Of a stretch of 46,507 nucleotides of DNA, positions 16,497 to 23,758 are shown piece after piece. The DNA is taken from positions 1 through 46,507 of the forward strand of contig CACYRK010000023.1 in NCBI GenBank assembly GCA_902776835.1, read 5' to 3'. Source of the DNA: an uncultured Bacteroidales bacterium. Lineage in GTDB: Bacteria > Bacteroidota > Bacteroidia > Bacteroidales > Muribaculaceae. Every line of letters begins with the position of its first letter. Position 1 is the first letter of the stretch. The translations under genes and the position numbers were made by a program. The notes below the pieces were generated by a model. The model saw nothing but the letters and a program-made list of their open reading frames with translations. It ran no database searches and was not told where the DNA came from.

Positions 16497-16517
16497 GAAT
16501 CTTGTCCTCTCCGCCAA
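16497..16517 (+). mobile_element. Putative attR: exact copy of the tRNA-Ser 3' end
   Basis: Identical over 21 bp to 12203-12223. The preceding bases (tgcggt) do not match the tRNA, so this is only the end fragment. The 4.3 kb between the copies is the candidate mobile unit. Confidence 0.65.
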
Positions 16518-16647
16518 TCAAGACAGCAACGGTTGTGACGAATGTCGCAACCGTTTTGTATTAATGTCCCCACGCCGAGCCTGCTCGAGCGTGGGGCATT
16601 AACGCAAAACGTCCGTCCCTTGCGGGACCGTTGCTGCTTTGATTGGC
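16512..16647 (+). repeat. Nested inverted-repeat module C
   Basis: Same architecture as module A. The outer arms CCAATCAAGACAGCAACGG (16513-16531) and CCGTTGCTGCTTTGATTGG (16628-16646) pair at 17 of 19 positions. Inside are a hairpin around GACGAATGTC (about 16529-16556), a long central stem (ATTAATG-T-CCCCACGC with GCGTGGGG-CATTAA, about 16559-16604, flanked by TTTTG and CAAAA) and the GTCCC-TTGC-GGGAC hairpin (16616-16629). The arms differ from module A in sequence but keep pairing. Confidence 0.7.
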
Positions 16648-16780
16648 AGCGGCCCCGCGGGAGCGCACAAGATGCGCGAAGCGAATGCGAGCGAATCTTG
16701 TCCTCTCGGGTGCCGAAATCACCAAAACCGCCTCAAGCACGCCTGCTCGAGCGCGTGGGCATTAACACAAAACGCAACCC
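16645..16780 (+). repeat. GC-rich tRNA-end block copy 3, and start of a further unit
   Basis: The block GGCAGCGGCCCC ... GAATCTTGTCCT (ending 16704) is nearly identical to copy 1. It is followed by CTCGGGTGCCGAAATCACCA, as after copy 1, then another GCCTGCTCGAGCG core and GCATTAACACAAAACGC. The unit ends without a further tRNA end, just before the barrel gene. Confidence 0.65.
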
Positions 16781-16823
16781 GGAAATGAGTTGCGCCTTGC
16801 AGAAGATGAAGCAGGTATGGTTG

Positions 16824-19136
16824 TTAGTTGCCGAGGCGGGCTTTTTCGCTTTCGCCGGCACCGCTGCCGCGCCATTTGCTGCCCGTGGCATTGAACTTAT
16901 ATTTCACGGTTATTTCTAATTCCCGCGAGTCATGATGACTTTCCTGATAAAGGTTACGCTGTCCATACCTGAGTCTTATGTTCTCTTGAGCGTCGAGCAA
17001 ATTGCGTCCAGCCACTTTTATGCTCAGTCGGTCGTTGAAGAATGTCTTGGTGATACTCAGATAGAGGTTGACTGTGGCTTTTGTAAGCGACAGGTTTTCT
17101 TGGTCGCCCTTGGTGGTTATATCCAAATTGGCGCTTGCTGTCAGAGTAGGCTGGATTTTTATGTTGTTGTTGAACTGCACCAGGTAGATGGGGCGCTCAG
17201 GACTGATAAATCCTCCTGGAGTGGGAATCTTCATCCAGTCTTTTATCATGCCGAATGATAGTTGTGGTTGATAGATGCCAAACTGTGGGTTGAAATTTAG
17301 CATGAGCCGCAGTTTGTTGCTGCTGTCCACATTGTCGCGTGTGATCAAGGTGGTTGCCTCGCTACTTGGCACCTCTTTACCCACATTGATTATTTGGTCG
17401 GTAGTGTGCTTGTAGTCAACCATTAGCGACATCCATTTCCATCGCGCCATCAGCCCTAATTGGTTGTTGATGGATGGCTTTAAGGCAGGGTTGCCGCTTT
17501 CCCAAGTGAAGCGGTTGCCATAAGATACGCTGCCATTAAGTTGCCAGTAGTAAGGGCGCTGGATTTTCATGGCATAATTGAGCATAATCTGCACTTTACC
17601 TGCTTGTGTCGACAGTCCCACGCTGGGAAACAGGTGGTGATAGGTGCGGCTTTGCTCTGCCATGCGCTCGCCCATGCTGTAGTAGTCGCTGCACACATTC
17701 TCGTTGCGCAACCCCAGTCTTACTTGTCCAAAAGGTAATGGGCGTGCATACTCCACAAAGAAAGCATAGTTGCGCTCGCGCTGCTCGGTGAATGACGTCG
17801 GCACAATGTTCTCCGGGTTGATGTAATCATCGTTTCGGTGGGTGTTGCTCACCTCGCTTCCGGCCTGCAGGTTGCCCCCAAGCACTTGCCACGACAATAC
17901 CAATTTGCCTGCCAGTAACTGATTGCGCACAACGCTTTGGGCAGTGACGATGCGGCTGTCACGCTCTTGGCTCACCTCGTCGTTATATTGACTCTTGCGG
18001 TTCTTGTAAAACATATAGTCGATGTTCACGTCGATGCCAGTGGCGCCCACACGCCCATTGTAGTAGGCGTTTAGGGTGTGGGGCATGTTTGACTTCGTAT
18101 TATGTTCCACGGTGTTGTCCAGGTGGTCGAAGAACTCGCCATTTGCCATCACGTCGGCGGTCATACTGCCCCAGTCGCGGTTCTTAAAATACCACTTAGT
18201 GTCGTAGCGCATTCCAAGTGAATGGTTGTCGTTGAACACATAGTTCAGACCAATCGAGTTATATAGTGAGCGTGAAAGACTTTTGCTGTGTAACTCTTCG
18301 TCAAGAATCCACGTCGAATCGGCTTGCACGTCGAAGCGCATGGCGTCGTTCTGGGCCCAACGATACTCGTTGTACCACTCGCTGCCAAACAAGTCAAGTC
18401 CGCCATGACGATAGTTCCAGTTCACCCCTAACGCTAAGTCCATATTCTCACCCTGGTAGTAACTCGCCTGTGTGTTGAACGAGAATCCCTCGCCCTGTGC
18501 GCGTTTGGTCTTGATAAGGATTACCGACTCAACATCGGCCTTGTATTTCGAGCCTGGATTAGTAATGAGTTCCACACTCTGGATGTCTTCGCTTTTTATT
18601 TGGTCCAATTCGCTCTTGTTGCGCAGTTCGCGGCCGTTGATATATATAAGTGGTGTTCCCTTGCCGAATACTTCAATTCCATCGGCTTTTTTTTGCACGC
18701 CGGGCAGGTTCTGTAGCACATCGTTGGCACTACCCACTCGACTCAACAGAGTACCATCAACATCGGTCTTGATACCCTCAGTGGTGAGTTTGTAGGTGGG
18801 GCGCGCGCCTTTCACCACCACTTCGCCGAGCATAGTGGCTTCCGGCTGTAGTTGGATGGTGCCCAAGTTGCTGGCAGTAGCATTGACACACTTTGTCTCG
18901 TAACCAATATAGGAGATCTTGACTATTACACTTGATTTTTCGGAAGTGAGCGAAAACGCACCTGCATCATCGGTCATTGTGCCTGATACAAATGCGCTGT
19001 CGATAGGGTTGAGAAGCACCACGTTGGCGAAAGCGAAGGGATGGCCCGCCTCGTCAACGACCGTTCCCGTGAATGTTGCGGCAGTCGCAGTTATAGCCAC
19101 TGCCAGCGAAAGAATGAAGAATTGAATACGTTTCAT
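16824..19136 (-). CDS. TonB-dependent-receptor-like outer-membrane beta-barrel protein
   Basis: 770 residues: signal peptide (MKRIQFFILSLAVAITATAA), a carboxypeptidase-D-regulatory-like domain (FTGTVVDEAGHPFAFANVVLL ... ISYIGYETK, about 21-95), a plug-like domain (GEVVVKG ... DVLQNLPGVQKKADGIEVFGKGTPLIYINGREL ... IQSVELITNPGSKY, about 103-205) and a long barrel ending in KATVNLYLSITKTFFNDRLS ... ITVKYKF. The tail GSKWRGSGAGESEKARL is usual for this Bacteroidetes barrel family. The substrate is not evident. Divergent from the LuxR-type regulator gene with 183 bases between; a minus-strand -7 box lies at 19167-19174. Confidence 0.88.
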   Translation of the reverse strand: MKRIQFFILSLAVAITATAATFTGTVVDEAGHPFAFANVVLLNPIDSAFVSGTMTDDAGAFSLTSEKSSVIVKISYIGYETKCVNATASNLGTIQLQPEATMLGEVVVKGARPTYKLTTEGIKTDVDGTLLSRVGSANDVLQNLPGVQKKADGIEVFGKGTPLIYINGRELRNKSELDQIKSEDIQSVELITNPGSKYKADVESVILIKTKRAQGEGFSFNTQASYYQGENMDLALGVNWNYRHGGLDLFGSEWYNEYRWAQNDAMRFDVQADSTWILDEELHSKSLSRSLYNSIGLNYVFNDNHSLGMRYDTKWYFKNRDWGSMTADVMANGEFFDHLDNTVEHNTKSNMPHTLNAYYNGRVGATGIDVNIDYMFYKNRKSQYNDEVSQERDSRIVTAQSVVRNQLLAGKLVLSWQVLGGNLQAGSEVSNTHRNDDYINPENIVPTSFTEQRERNYAFFVEYARPLPFGQVRLGLRNENVCSDYYSMGERMAEQSRTYHHLFPSVGLSTQAGKVQIMLNYAMKIQRPYYWQLNGSVSYGNRFTWESGNPALKPSINNQLGLMARWKWMSLMVDYKHTTDQIINVGKEVPSSEATTLITRDNVDSSNKLRLMLNFNPQFGIYQPQLSFGMIKDWMKIPTPGGFISPERPIYLVQFNNNIKIQPTLTASANLDITTKGDQENLSLTKATVNLYLSITKTFFNDRLSIKVAGRNLLDAQENIRLRYGQRNLYQESHHDSRELEITVKYKFNATGSKWRGSGAGESEKARLGN

Positions 19137-19319
19137 TGTTGTATCTGTTTACTGTCTTTGTGAGAGCAAAATTATTGCTCCTTTCACGCATTAGATGCAC
19201 ACTAAAGGGTGAATGGTTGCAGCAAAAATGAAAAAAAGCCAACTTTTACACTTTTGGGTGTGAAAATCATTAACAATTACACGGTTTGTTGTAACTTTGC
19301 ACTCATAAATCAAACCATT
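19137..19319. promoter_or_regulatory. Divergent promoter region: barrel gene and LuxR-type regulator
   Basis: The minus-strand -7 box CAAAATTA (19167-19174) faces the barrel gene and the plus-strand -7 box TAACTTTG (19292-19299) faces the regulator. No -33 box at ideal spacing is seen for either, which would suit activator-dependent promoters. Confidence 0.5.
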
Positions 19320-20075
19320 ATGGCAAAAGTTGAGGACTTCTTCGGGACTATAAATTCAGTAAGCGACATTCAAGATAAACGGTATGCCCACCTTGAACTG
19401 CTTAAGCGCGCCGTCGACGCAATGGCTAATGCCACTTATCAAAGCATCTATGTGATTGACTATTTCAAGCGTGAGTTCTTGCATGTGTCAAGCAACCCGC
19501 TTTTTCTGTGCGGTCACACTGCTGAGGAAGTACAGCACATGGGGTATGCTTTTTACATCGAGCATGTGCCAAAAGAAGAACAGGCAATACTAACCGAGAT
19601 AAACGAGGCTGGTTTCAATAAATTCAACTCCACGCCACTTAATGAGCGCAAAGGCTGCTTTATGAGTTATGATTTCCACATCAGTGATGGCGAGGACACA
19701 TTCTTGGTGAATCATAAAATCACGCCGTTTGCACTCGCCGATGACGGCCGGGCTTGGCTGGCGTTGTGTGTCGTCTCACTCTCGCCACATAGCGAGCCTG
19801 GCCACATCGAATTCCATAAAAAAGGCGATGCCCGATACTGGGAGTACTCACTCGACTACCATCGATGGATTCCTAAAGAGGCGGTAACGCTTCGCCCTCA
19901 AGAGAAACAGGTTCTTATCCTCTCGGCACAAGGCTACACCGTAGCACAGATAGCCGATAAGATGTGCCGCTCAGTCGACACCATCAAGACCTATAAACGC
20001 CTCATGTTTGAACGTCTCGGCACCCGCTCCATCACCGAAGCCCTCACCCTCGCCACCAATTCAGGGTTAATCTAG
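19320..20075 (+). CDS. LuxR-type transcriptional regulator with a PAS-like sensor domain
   Basis: 251 residues from ATG 19320; the frame is open from 19209, but the -7 box at 19292-19299 excludes the longer form. Residues 40-155 (QSIYVIDYFKREFLHVSSNPLFLCGHTAEEV ...) look like a PAS-type ligand or redox sensing domain. Residues 191-251 are a GerE/LuxR helix-turn-helix (LRPQEKQVLILSAQGYTVAQIADKMCRSVDTIKTYKRLMFERLG). No receiver domain or membrane segment is present, so it probably senses a cytoplasmic signal. The divergent barrel gene is the natural target. Confidence 0.85.
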   Translation: MAKVEDFFGTINSVSDIQDKRYAHLELLKRAVDAMANATYQSIYVIDYFKREFLHVSSNPLFLCGHTAEEVQHMGYAFYIEHVPKEEQAILTEINEAGFNKFNSTPLNERKGCFMSYDFHISDGEDTFLVNHKITPFALADDGRAWLALCVVSLSPHSEPGHIEFHKKGDARYWEYSLDYHRWIPKEAVTLRPQEKQVLILSAQGYTVAQIADKMCRSVDTIKTYKRLMFERLGTRSITEALTLATNSGLI

Positions 20076-20154
20076 TTGGGTAACAACAGGCTACATTATC
20101 TTGTGGGACAACTGGTGTATAGTTGCCTTTGCCGATATGATTGATAGAGCTGAT

Positions 20155-22305
20155 TTAATAGGAGCGGGTGGATTCGCGCTCTTTGGTGTCGCGGTAGACG
20201 TTGTTCACCTTGGTGCCGCCGAAGGCGTACGACACGCGTAGCGAGACGGCGTGGCTATGGATGTCGTTGCGGGTGTTGACGCTGTAGGCGTCGTAAAGCG
20301 CCGTTGATTGGGTGATGTTCCAGCCGAAGGGGTCGCTCACGGAGGCAACGAGTGTCAAACGGTTGTCGAGAAGCATATAACGCACTTCGAAGCCCACCAG
20401 CGACATAGCCTCATACCGCACCATGCGCTCGTGATATGGGAAGTAATGGCTGAAACGCGCATTGAAGATGAGCGTCCGCTGGCGATTGAGCATCCACGAG
20501 GTGCTGAGTTCCAGTTTGCCGCCCCAACTGTTGTCGTCATTCTCTCGAAAATCGGCAATCTTCGATTTGGCGTAGGTGTTGAAGATTTCGCCACCAGCAT
20601 TCACGCTCCACCAGTCGAAGATTGAGCGGTAGTATGACGCGTACAAGCCCACCTTGTTCTTGTCGATGCAGTTCTCGGGGATTGAGAATTGCGAGCCGTC
20701 GGCATTGAACCGCGTGACATAACCAATTGCATTGTGGTTGAAGGAGTTGTAGAGCACCGCATAGATTCCCTTCAGGCTGTAACTGAGTTCGGCATTGTGT
20801 GCAATGCTTGGCTTAAGGTCGGGATTCCCTGCCACGTAGTCGCTGGTGGTGGTGTAGTAGCGGAACGGGTTCAGGTCGGCAAAGTTCGGGCGTGTGATGC
20901 CCATTGAGTAGGACAAAGAGAAGCGCCCCACGCTCTGCTTGCCCCAACTCAGGTTCAAAGATGGGAACAGATAGCCGTATCTGTTGTTGTGCTTCTCGTC
21001 GCCTATTGACTGAAGGCCTTTTACCTCGGTGTGCTCGTAGCGCAGCCCAAGTTTGCCGAAAAATGAGTTGCTGAAGTTCTTCTCGGCGCTGACGTAGGTG
21101 GCCGCCGTGCGCTCGTCGTAGTCAAACGCGTTGCTCTGCGTCGGGTCGTAAGCCCATTGTGAATCGTCGTAGGTTCCGGCTGTCAATGCCGTTTTGTTGC
21201 CGATGGCGGTAAAGGCCGCGCCTGTTTCCATCTTGAATGCACTGAACGGCAGTGTGGCATCAAGTTTGACCGAGTGGATGTGATATTTGTTGTGCCCGTC
21301 GTTGGTCAAGTGCGATGTGCCGCCGTTCCAGGCGGTGAGCACGTCGGAGAATGACTTGGCCGACTTGTTGAACCAGTTGTAGGTGAGGCTTATCGTCTTG
21401 CCCGCGTCGTCGAGTTGCCAATCGGCAAAGGTGGTCAGTGTGAGCGCATTGTTAGGGCGTGAGGGTGAAAAGTTGTATGAACTGAAGATTTTTCCGTTGT
21501 CGTTGGTGACGTCGCTTAACTTGCTATTCAGCCGTGATGTGCTTAGGTTGGCTATGGCTCCAGCGCTTAGGCGGCCGGTGAACTTGTACTTGAATAGCCC
21601 ATTCACGCCAAGCGCTCTGTTGGTGAAATGCGTGCTTCGTTGCGAGGTCTTCACATGGTCACTGAATGTGTATGTGCGGTCCAGGTCGTTGATGCCGTGG
21701 GTGTCGCTCCAACTGGCATCCACCGACATTTCCACCTTGCGAGTGGTGTGCGACACATTGCCACCCACTTGATCACTGAAATCCTCACGCGCGATGCCTC
21801 GGCCCCACACGTTGCCGCGCGTGCCGAGCGACTCGTTGCGCGTGGTGATGCTGATGAATGCCACATTGGTTGCGGCGGCATATTTCGCCGGGGGCGTGGT
21901 GAGCACTTCGATTTTCTCGATGCCCGATGCCTGCAGGTTCTTCAGTTGCATGGCGATGGCATCGTCGGGCATTTCCAGCAGACGGCCGTCGACGATGTAG
22001 CGTACTGTCGACTTGCCCGCCACGGTCACGGCATCGCCCTCGACGGTCACGCGCGGGATTCGGTCAAGCACTTCAATGCCGTTAAGACCCGTGGTGAACG
22101 CGTCGTTCTTGGTGAGATACACGATGCGGTCGGGCTCTTGCTTGAGCACTGTGCGATGGCCGACCACCACCACTTCGTTCAGTTCCAGCACTTTGTCCCA
22201 ATGCTCGGCGATGGAGTCAATGCTTGCCGAGTCAGCGTTTTCCTGCGCAAAAAGGCACACAGGGAGCAGGGCCATCAATATGACGGCTTTCACGATTTTG
22301 TTCAT
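20155..22305 (-). CDS. Outer-membrane beta-barrel receptor of the sigma-factor operon
   Basis: 716 residues: signal peptide (MNKIVKAVILMALLPVCLFAQ), a short linker, then a plug-like domain starting at LNEVVVVGHRTVLKQEPDRIVYL, with IEVLDRIPRVTVEGDAVTVAGKSTVRYIVDGRLLE and IEKIEVLTTPPAKY. A barrel follows, with the NPFRYYTTTSDYVAGNPDLKPS motif typical of the OMP_b-brl family. It lacks the carboxypeptidase-regulatory domain seen in the neighbouring barrel, and lacks an N-terminal STN signalling domain. It starts 17 bases after the small secreted protein gene, so it is the fourth gene of the sigma, anti-sigma operon. Confidence 0.87.
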   Translation of the reverse strand: MNKIVKAVILMALLPVCLFAQENADSASIDSIAEHWDKVLELNEVVVVGHRTVLKQEPDRIVYLTKNDAFTTGLNGIEVLDRIPRVTVEGDAVTVAGKSTVRYIVDGRLLEMPDDAIAMQLKNLQASGIEKIEVLTTPPAKYAAATNVAFISITTRNESLGTRGNVWGRGIAREDFSDQVGGNVSHTTRKVEMSVDASWSDTHGINDLDRTYTFSDHVKTSQRSTHFTNRALGVNGLFKYKFTGRLSAGAIANLSTSRLNSKLSDVTNDNGKIFSSYNFSPSRPNNALTLTTFADWQLDDAGKTISLTYNWFNKSAKSFSDVLTAWNGGTSHLTNDGHNKYHIHSVKLDATLPFSAFKMETGAAFTAIGNKTALTAGTYDDSQWAYDPTQSNAFDYDERTAATYVSAEKNFSNSFFGKLGLRYEHTEVKGLQSIGDEKHNNRYGYLFPSLNLSWGKQSVGRFSLSYSMGITRPNFADLNPFRYYTTTSDYVAGNPDLKPSIAHNAELSYSLKGIYAVLYNSFNHNAIGYVTRFNADGSQFSIPENCIDKNKVGLYASYYRSIFDWWSVNAGGEIFNTYAKSKIADFRENDDNSWGGKLELSTSWMLNRQRTLIFNARFSHYFPYHERMVRYEAMSLVGFEVRYMLLDNRLTLVASVSDPFGWNITQSTALYDAYSVNTRNDIHSHAVSLRVSYAFGGTKVNNVYRDTKERESTRSY

Positions 22306-22322
22306 AATGTGTTGTTGATTAG

Positions 22323-22706
22323 TTACTTAAATGCTTTCTCTTTGCCTTGTATGAAGAAGAATGCTCCGCCATGCTTGTCGCGTTGCAGGCCAATGTAGAT
22401 AATCTCTCCATTATTGACAATTTGCAACGATGTGTATTGCCCGTCGGCCCCGTTGTAGTCGGAATATTCCTTGGCTCTCGGCGCATCTTTCGCGATGGCT
22501 TCGGCAATCTTTTTGATGATGCCGGGGTTGTTCTTTACCGTCAGCCCACGGTAATAGTTGCCATTGCTCTTGTAGATTGAAATGGTCACGCTCTTGTTGT
22601 CGTTGTATCGGCCGTCAAACAGGCTCTCAACGTTCAACTTCGGCGGGTTGGCATAGACCGCCAGGGCGGTGACTATGCACGTTATTATTATGATTAGACG
22701 TTTCAT
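22323..22706 (-). CDS. Small secreted protein of the sigma operon (possibly DUF6108-like)
   Basis: 127 residues with a signal peptide (MKRLIIIITCIVTALAVYA). The mature part begins NPPKLNVESLFDGRYNDNKSVTISIYK and ends in beta-rich GEIIYIGLQRDKHGGAFFFIQG. Position and general look recall DUF6108 proteins, which often follow Bacteroidales sigma/anti-sigma pairs, but that assignment is from memory. The start overlaps the anti-sigma stop (ATGA, 22703-22706). Confidence 0.75.
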   Translation of the reverse strand: MKRLIIIITCIVTALAVYANPPKLNVESLFDGRYNDNKSVTISIYKSNGNYYRGLTVKNNPGIIKKIAEAIAKDAPRAKEYSDYNGADGQYTSLQIVNNGEIIYIGLQRDKHGGAFFFIQGKEKAFK

Positions 22707-23083
22707 TTCGGTTGAGATTTATGTTGCATGAATTGATTGACTTTCTCTTGTTCGGCAGCATTTTGCTGTGCCACAGTGAGCATAAACTGCTCCATCTTGG
22801 CGACATCGGCATCGGCGATTGCACGCGCTTCGTCGCCACTCGCTTGCTGCCCAGCGACGTAAACGATGCAGTCGGTGTCGGTGCTTGTCCTGCTGTAAAA
22901 AAGCATTGTGCCGCCCACCATCAATGCCGCGCATGCCGCTGCTTTCCACAGCCAGCGTGTGTCGGTGCTGTGCTTTTGTGCCAGCGCTTTGCCGACGCGC
23001 TGGCGCAACTGTGGCGATGCGCTAATTGTGCGTCGCGGTTTCAACAACTCTTTTATGTCATGATACTCTTCCATAGCGGTCAT
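22703..23083 (-). CDS. Membrane-anchored anti-sigma-factor-like protein
   Basis: 126 residues: a cytoplasmic N-terminal half (about 1-43), one membrane helix (WLWKAAACAALMVGGTMLFY, about 44-63) and a periplasmic tail rich in Ala, Glu and Gln (DEARAIADADVAKMEQFMLTVAQQNAAEQEKVNQFM), likely helical. The order after an ECF sigma gene with a 4-base overlap and the single-span topology argue for an anti-sigma factor. No zinc-binding HxxxCxxC motif is present. A start at Met4 is also possible. Confidence 0.75.
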   Translation of the reverse strand: MTAMEEYHDIKELLKPRRTISASPQLRQRVGKALAQKHSTDTRWLWKAAACAALMVGGTMLFYSRTSTDTDCIVYVAGQQASGDEARAIADADVAKMEQFMLTVAQQNAAEQEKVNQFMQHKSQPK

Positions 23084-23583
23084 TGATTATTGGTGAAATA
23101 CTTTTCTCTCATCTTTTTCATTCCCGAGTAGAGCCGGGATTTCGCGGTGGATTGTGGAATGTTGAGGATGTGGCTGATTTCTACAAACGACAGTTCGTCG
23201 ACAACATTCATTCTCACAATCTCGGCCTCGTGGGGCGGCAAGCCGTCAAGCAGGCGGTTGATGCGGTCAATTTCTTCTTGATCAAGCCGGTTCTCGGTCT
23301 CGTCGGGCAAGTCGATGCGCTCAAACGGCACTGTCGGCACTTGCTTTTTTCTGAATTTGTCCTGGCACAGGTTGTAGACGATGCTGAACAAATAGCACTT
23401 TGCGTCATTCACCTTGTGGCTGTTTTCAAGCAGACGCAACACCGCCTCATAGACAATGTCCTCGGCCTCGACGCGGTCGCCAACGCGGAAATAGGCAAAC
23501 CTTAACAGTGCGTCAAGGTTCGCCTCAATCACGTCGTCAATATTTCTGCGTCGGCTGCCAAACATAGTTTTTTGAGCGCTCAT
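23080..23583 (-). CDS. ECF-type RNA polymerase sigma factor
   Basis: 167 residues. Region 2 covers about residues 20-85 (LLRFAYFRVGDRVEAEDIVYEAVLRLLE ... YLFSIVYNLCQDKFRKK) and region 4 about 110-165 (LDGLPPHEAEIVRMNVVDELSFVEISHILNIPQSTAKSRLYSGMKKMREKY). First gene of a four-gene operon joined by overlaps of 4 bases. It has an intact primary-type promoter, so basal expression is likely sigma-A dependent. Confidence 0.95.
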   Translation of the reverse strand: MSAQKTMFGSRRRNIDDVIEANLDALLRFAYFRVGDRVEAEDIVYEAVLRLLENSHKVNDAKCYLFSIVYNLCQDKFRKKQVPTVPFERIDLPDETENRLDQEEIDRINRLLDGLPPHEAEIVRMNVVDELSFVEISHILNIPQSTAKSRLYSGMKKMREKYFTNNQ

Positions 23584-23606
23584 TCAGCCCTCCACTATAT
23601 AAGACG

Positions 23607-23639
23607 CAAAAATACAAAAATCGCCGAAACTTGGTCAAA
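23607..23639 (-). promoter_or_regulatory. Promoter of the sigma operon (TTTG-N21-TATTTTTG)
   Basis: Minus strand: -33 box at 23636-23639, -7 box at 23607-23614, 23 nt to the ATG at 23583. Confidence 0.7.
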
Positions 23640-23682
23640 CAAATTGCTGTAGAGCCGCATTGTAACATTTTTTTACAAAATT

Positions 23683-23711
23683 ACGCAAACTTGCGTAACG
23701 CAAACTTGCGT
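23683..23711 (+). promoter_or_regulatory. Twin palindromic operator upstream of the ATPase gene
   Basis: The 14-bp palindrome ACGCAAACTTGCGT occurs twice (23683-23696 and 23698-23711), centre to centre 15 bp. The second copy covers the -33 position (CTTG at 23705-23708) of the promoter whose -7 box TACTTTTG is at 23729-23736. A repressor bound here would block the promoter. Confidence 0.65.
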
Positions 23712-23758
23712 AATTTAAAGAATTGTATTACTTTTGCCCTAGAACAATAGGTTATGTT

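Noticed and set aside
12133..16780. Prophage or integrative conjugative element
   Set aside because: No integrase, structural, replication or transfer gene lies between the tRNA-end copies.
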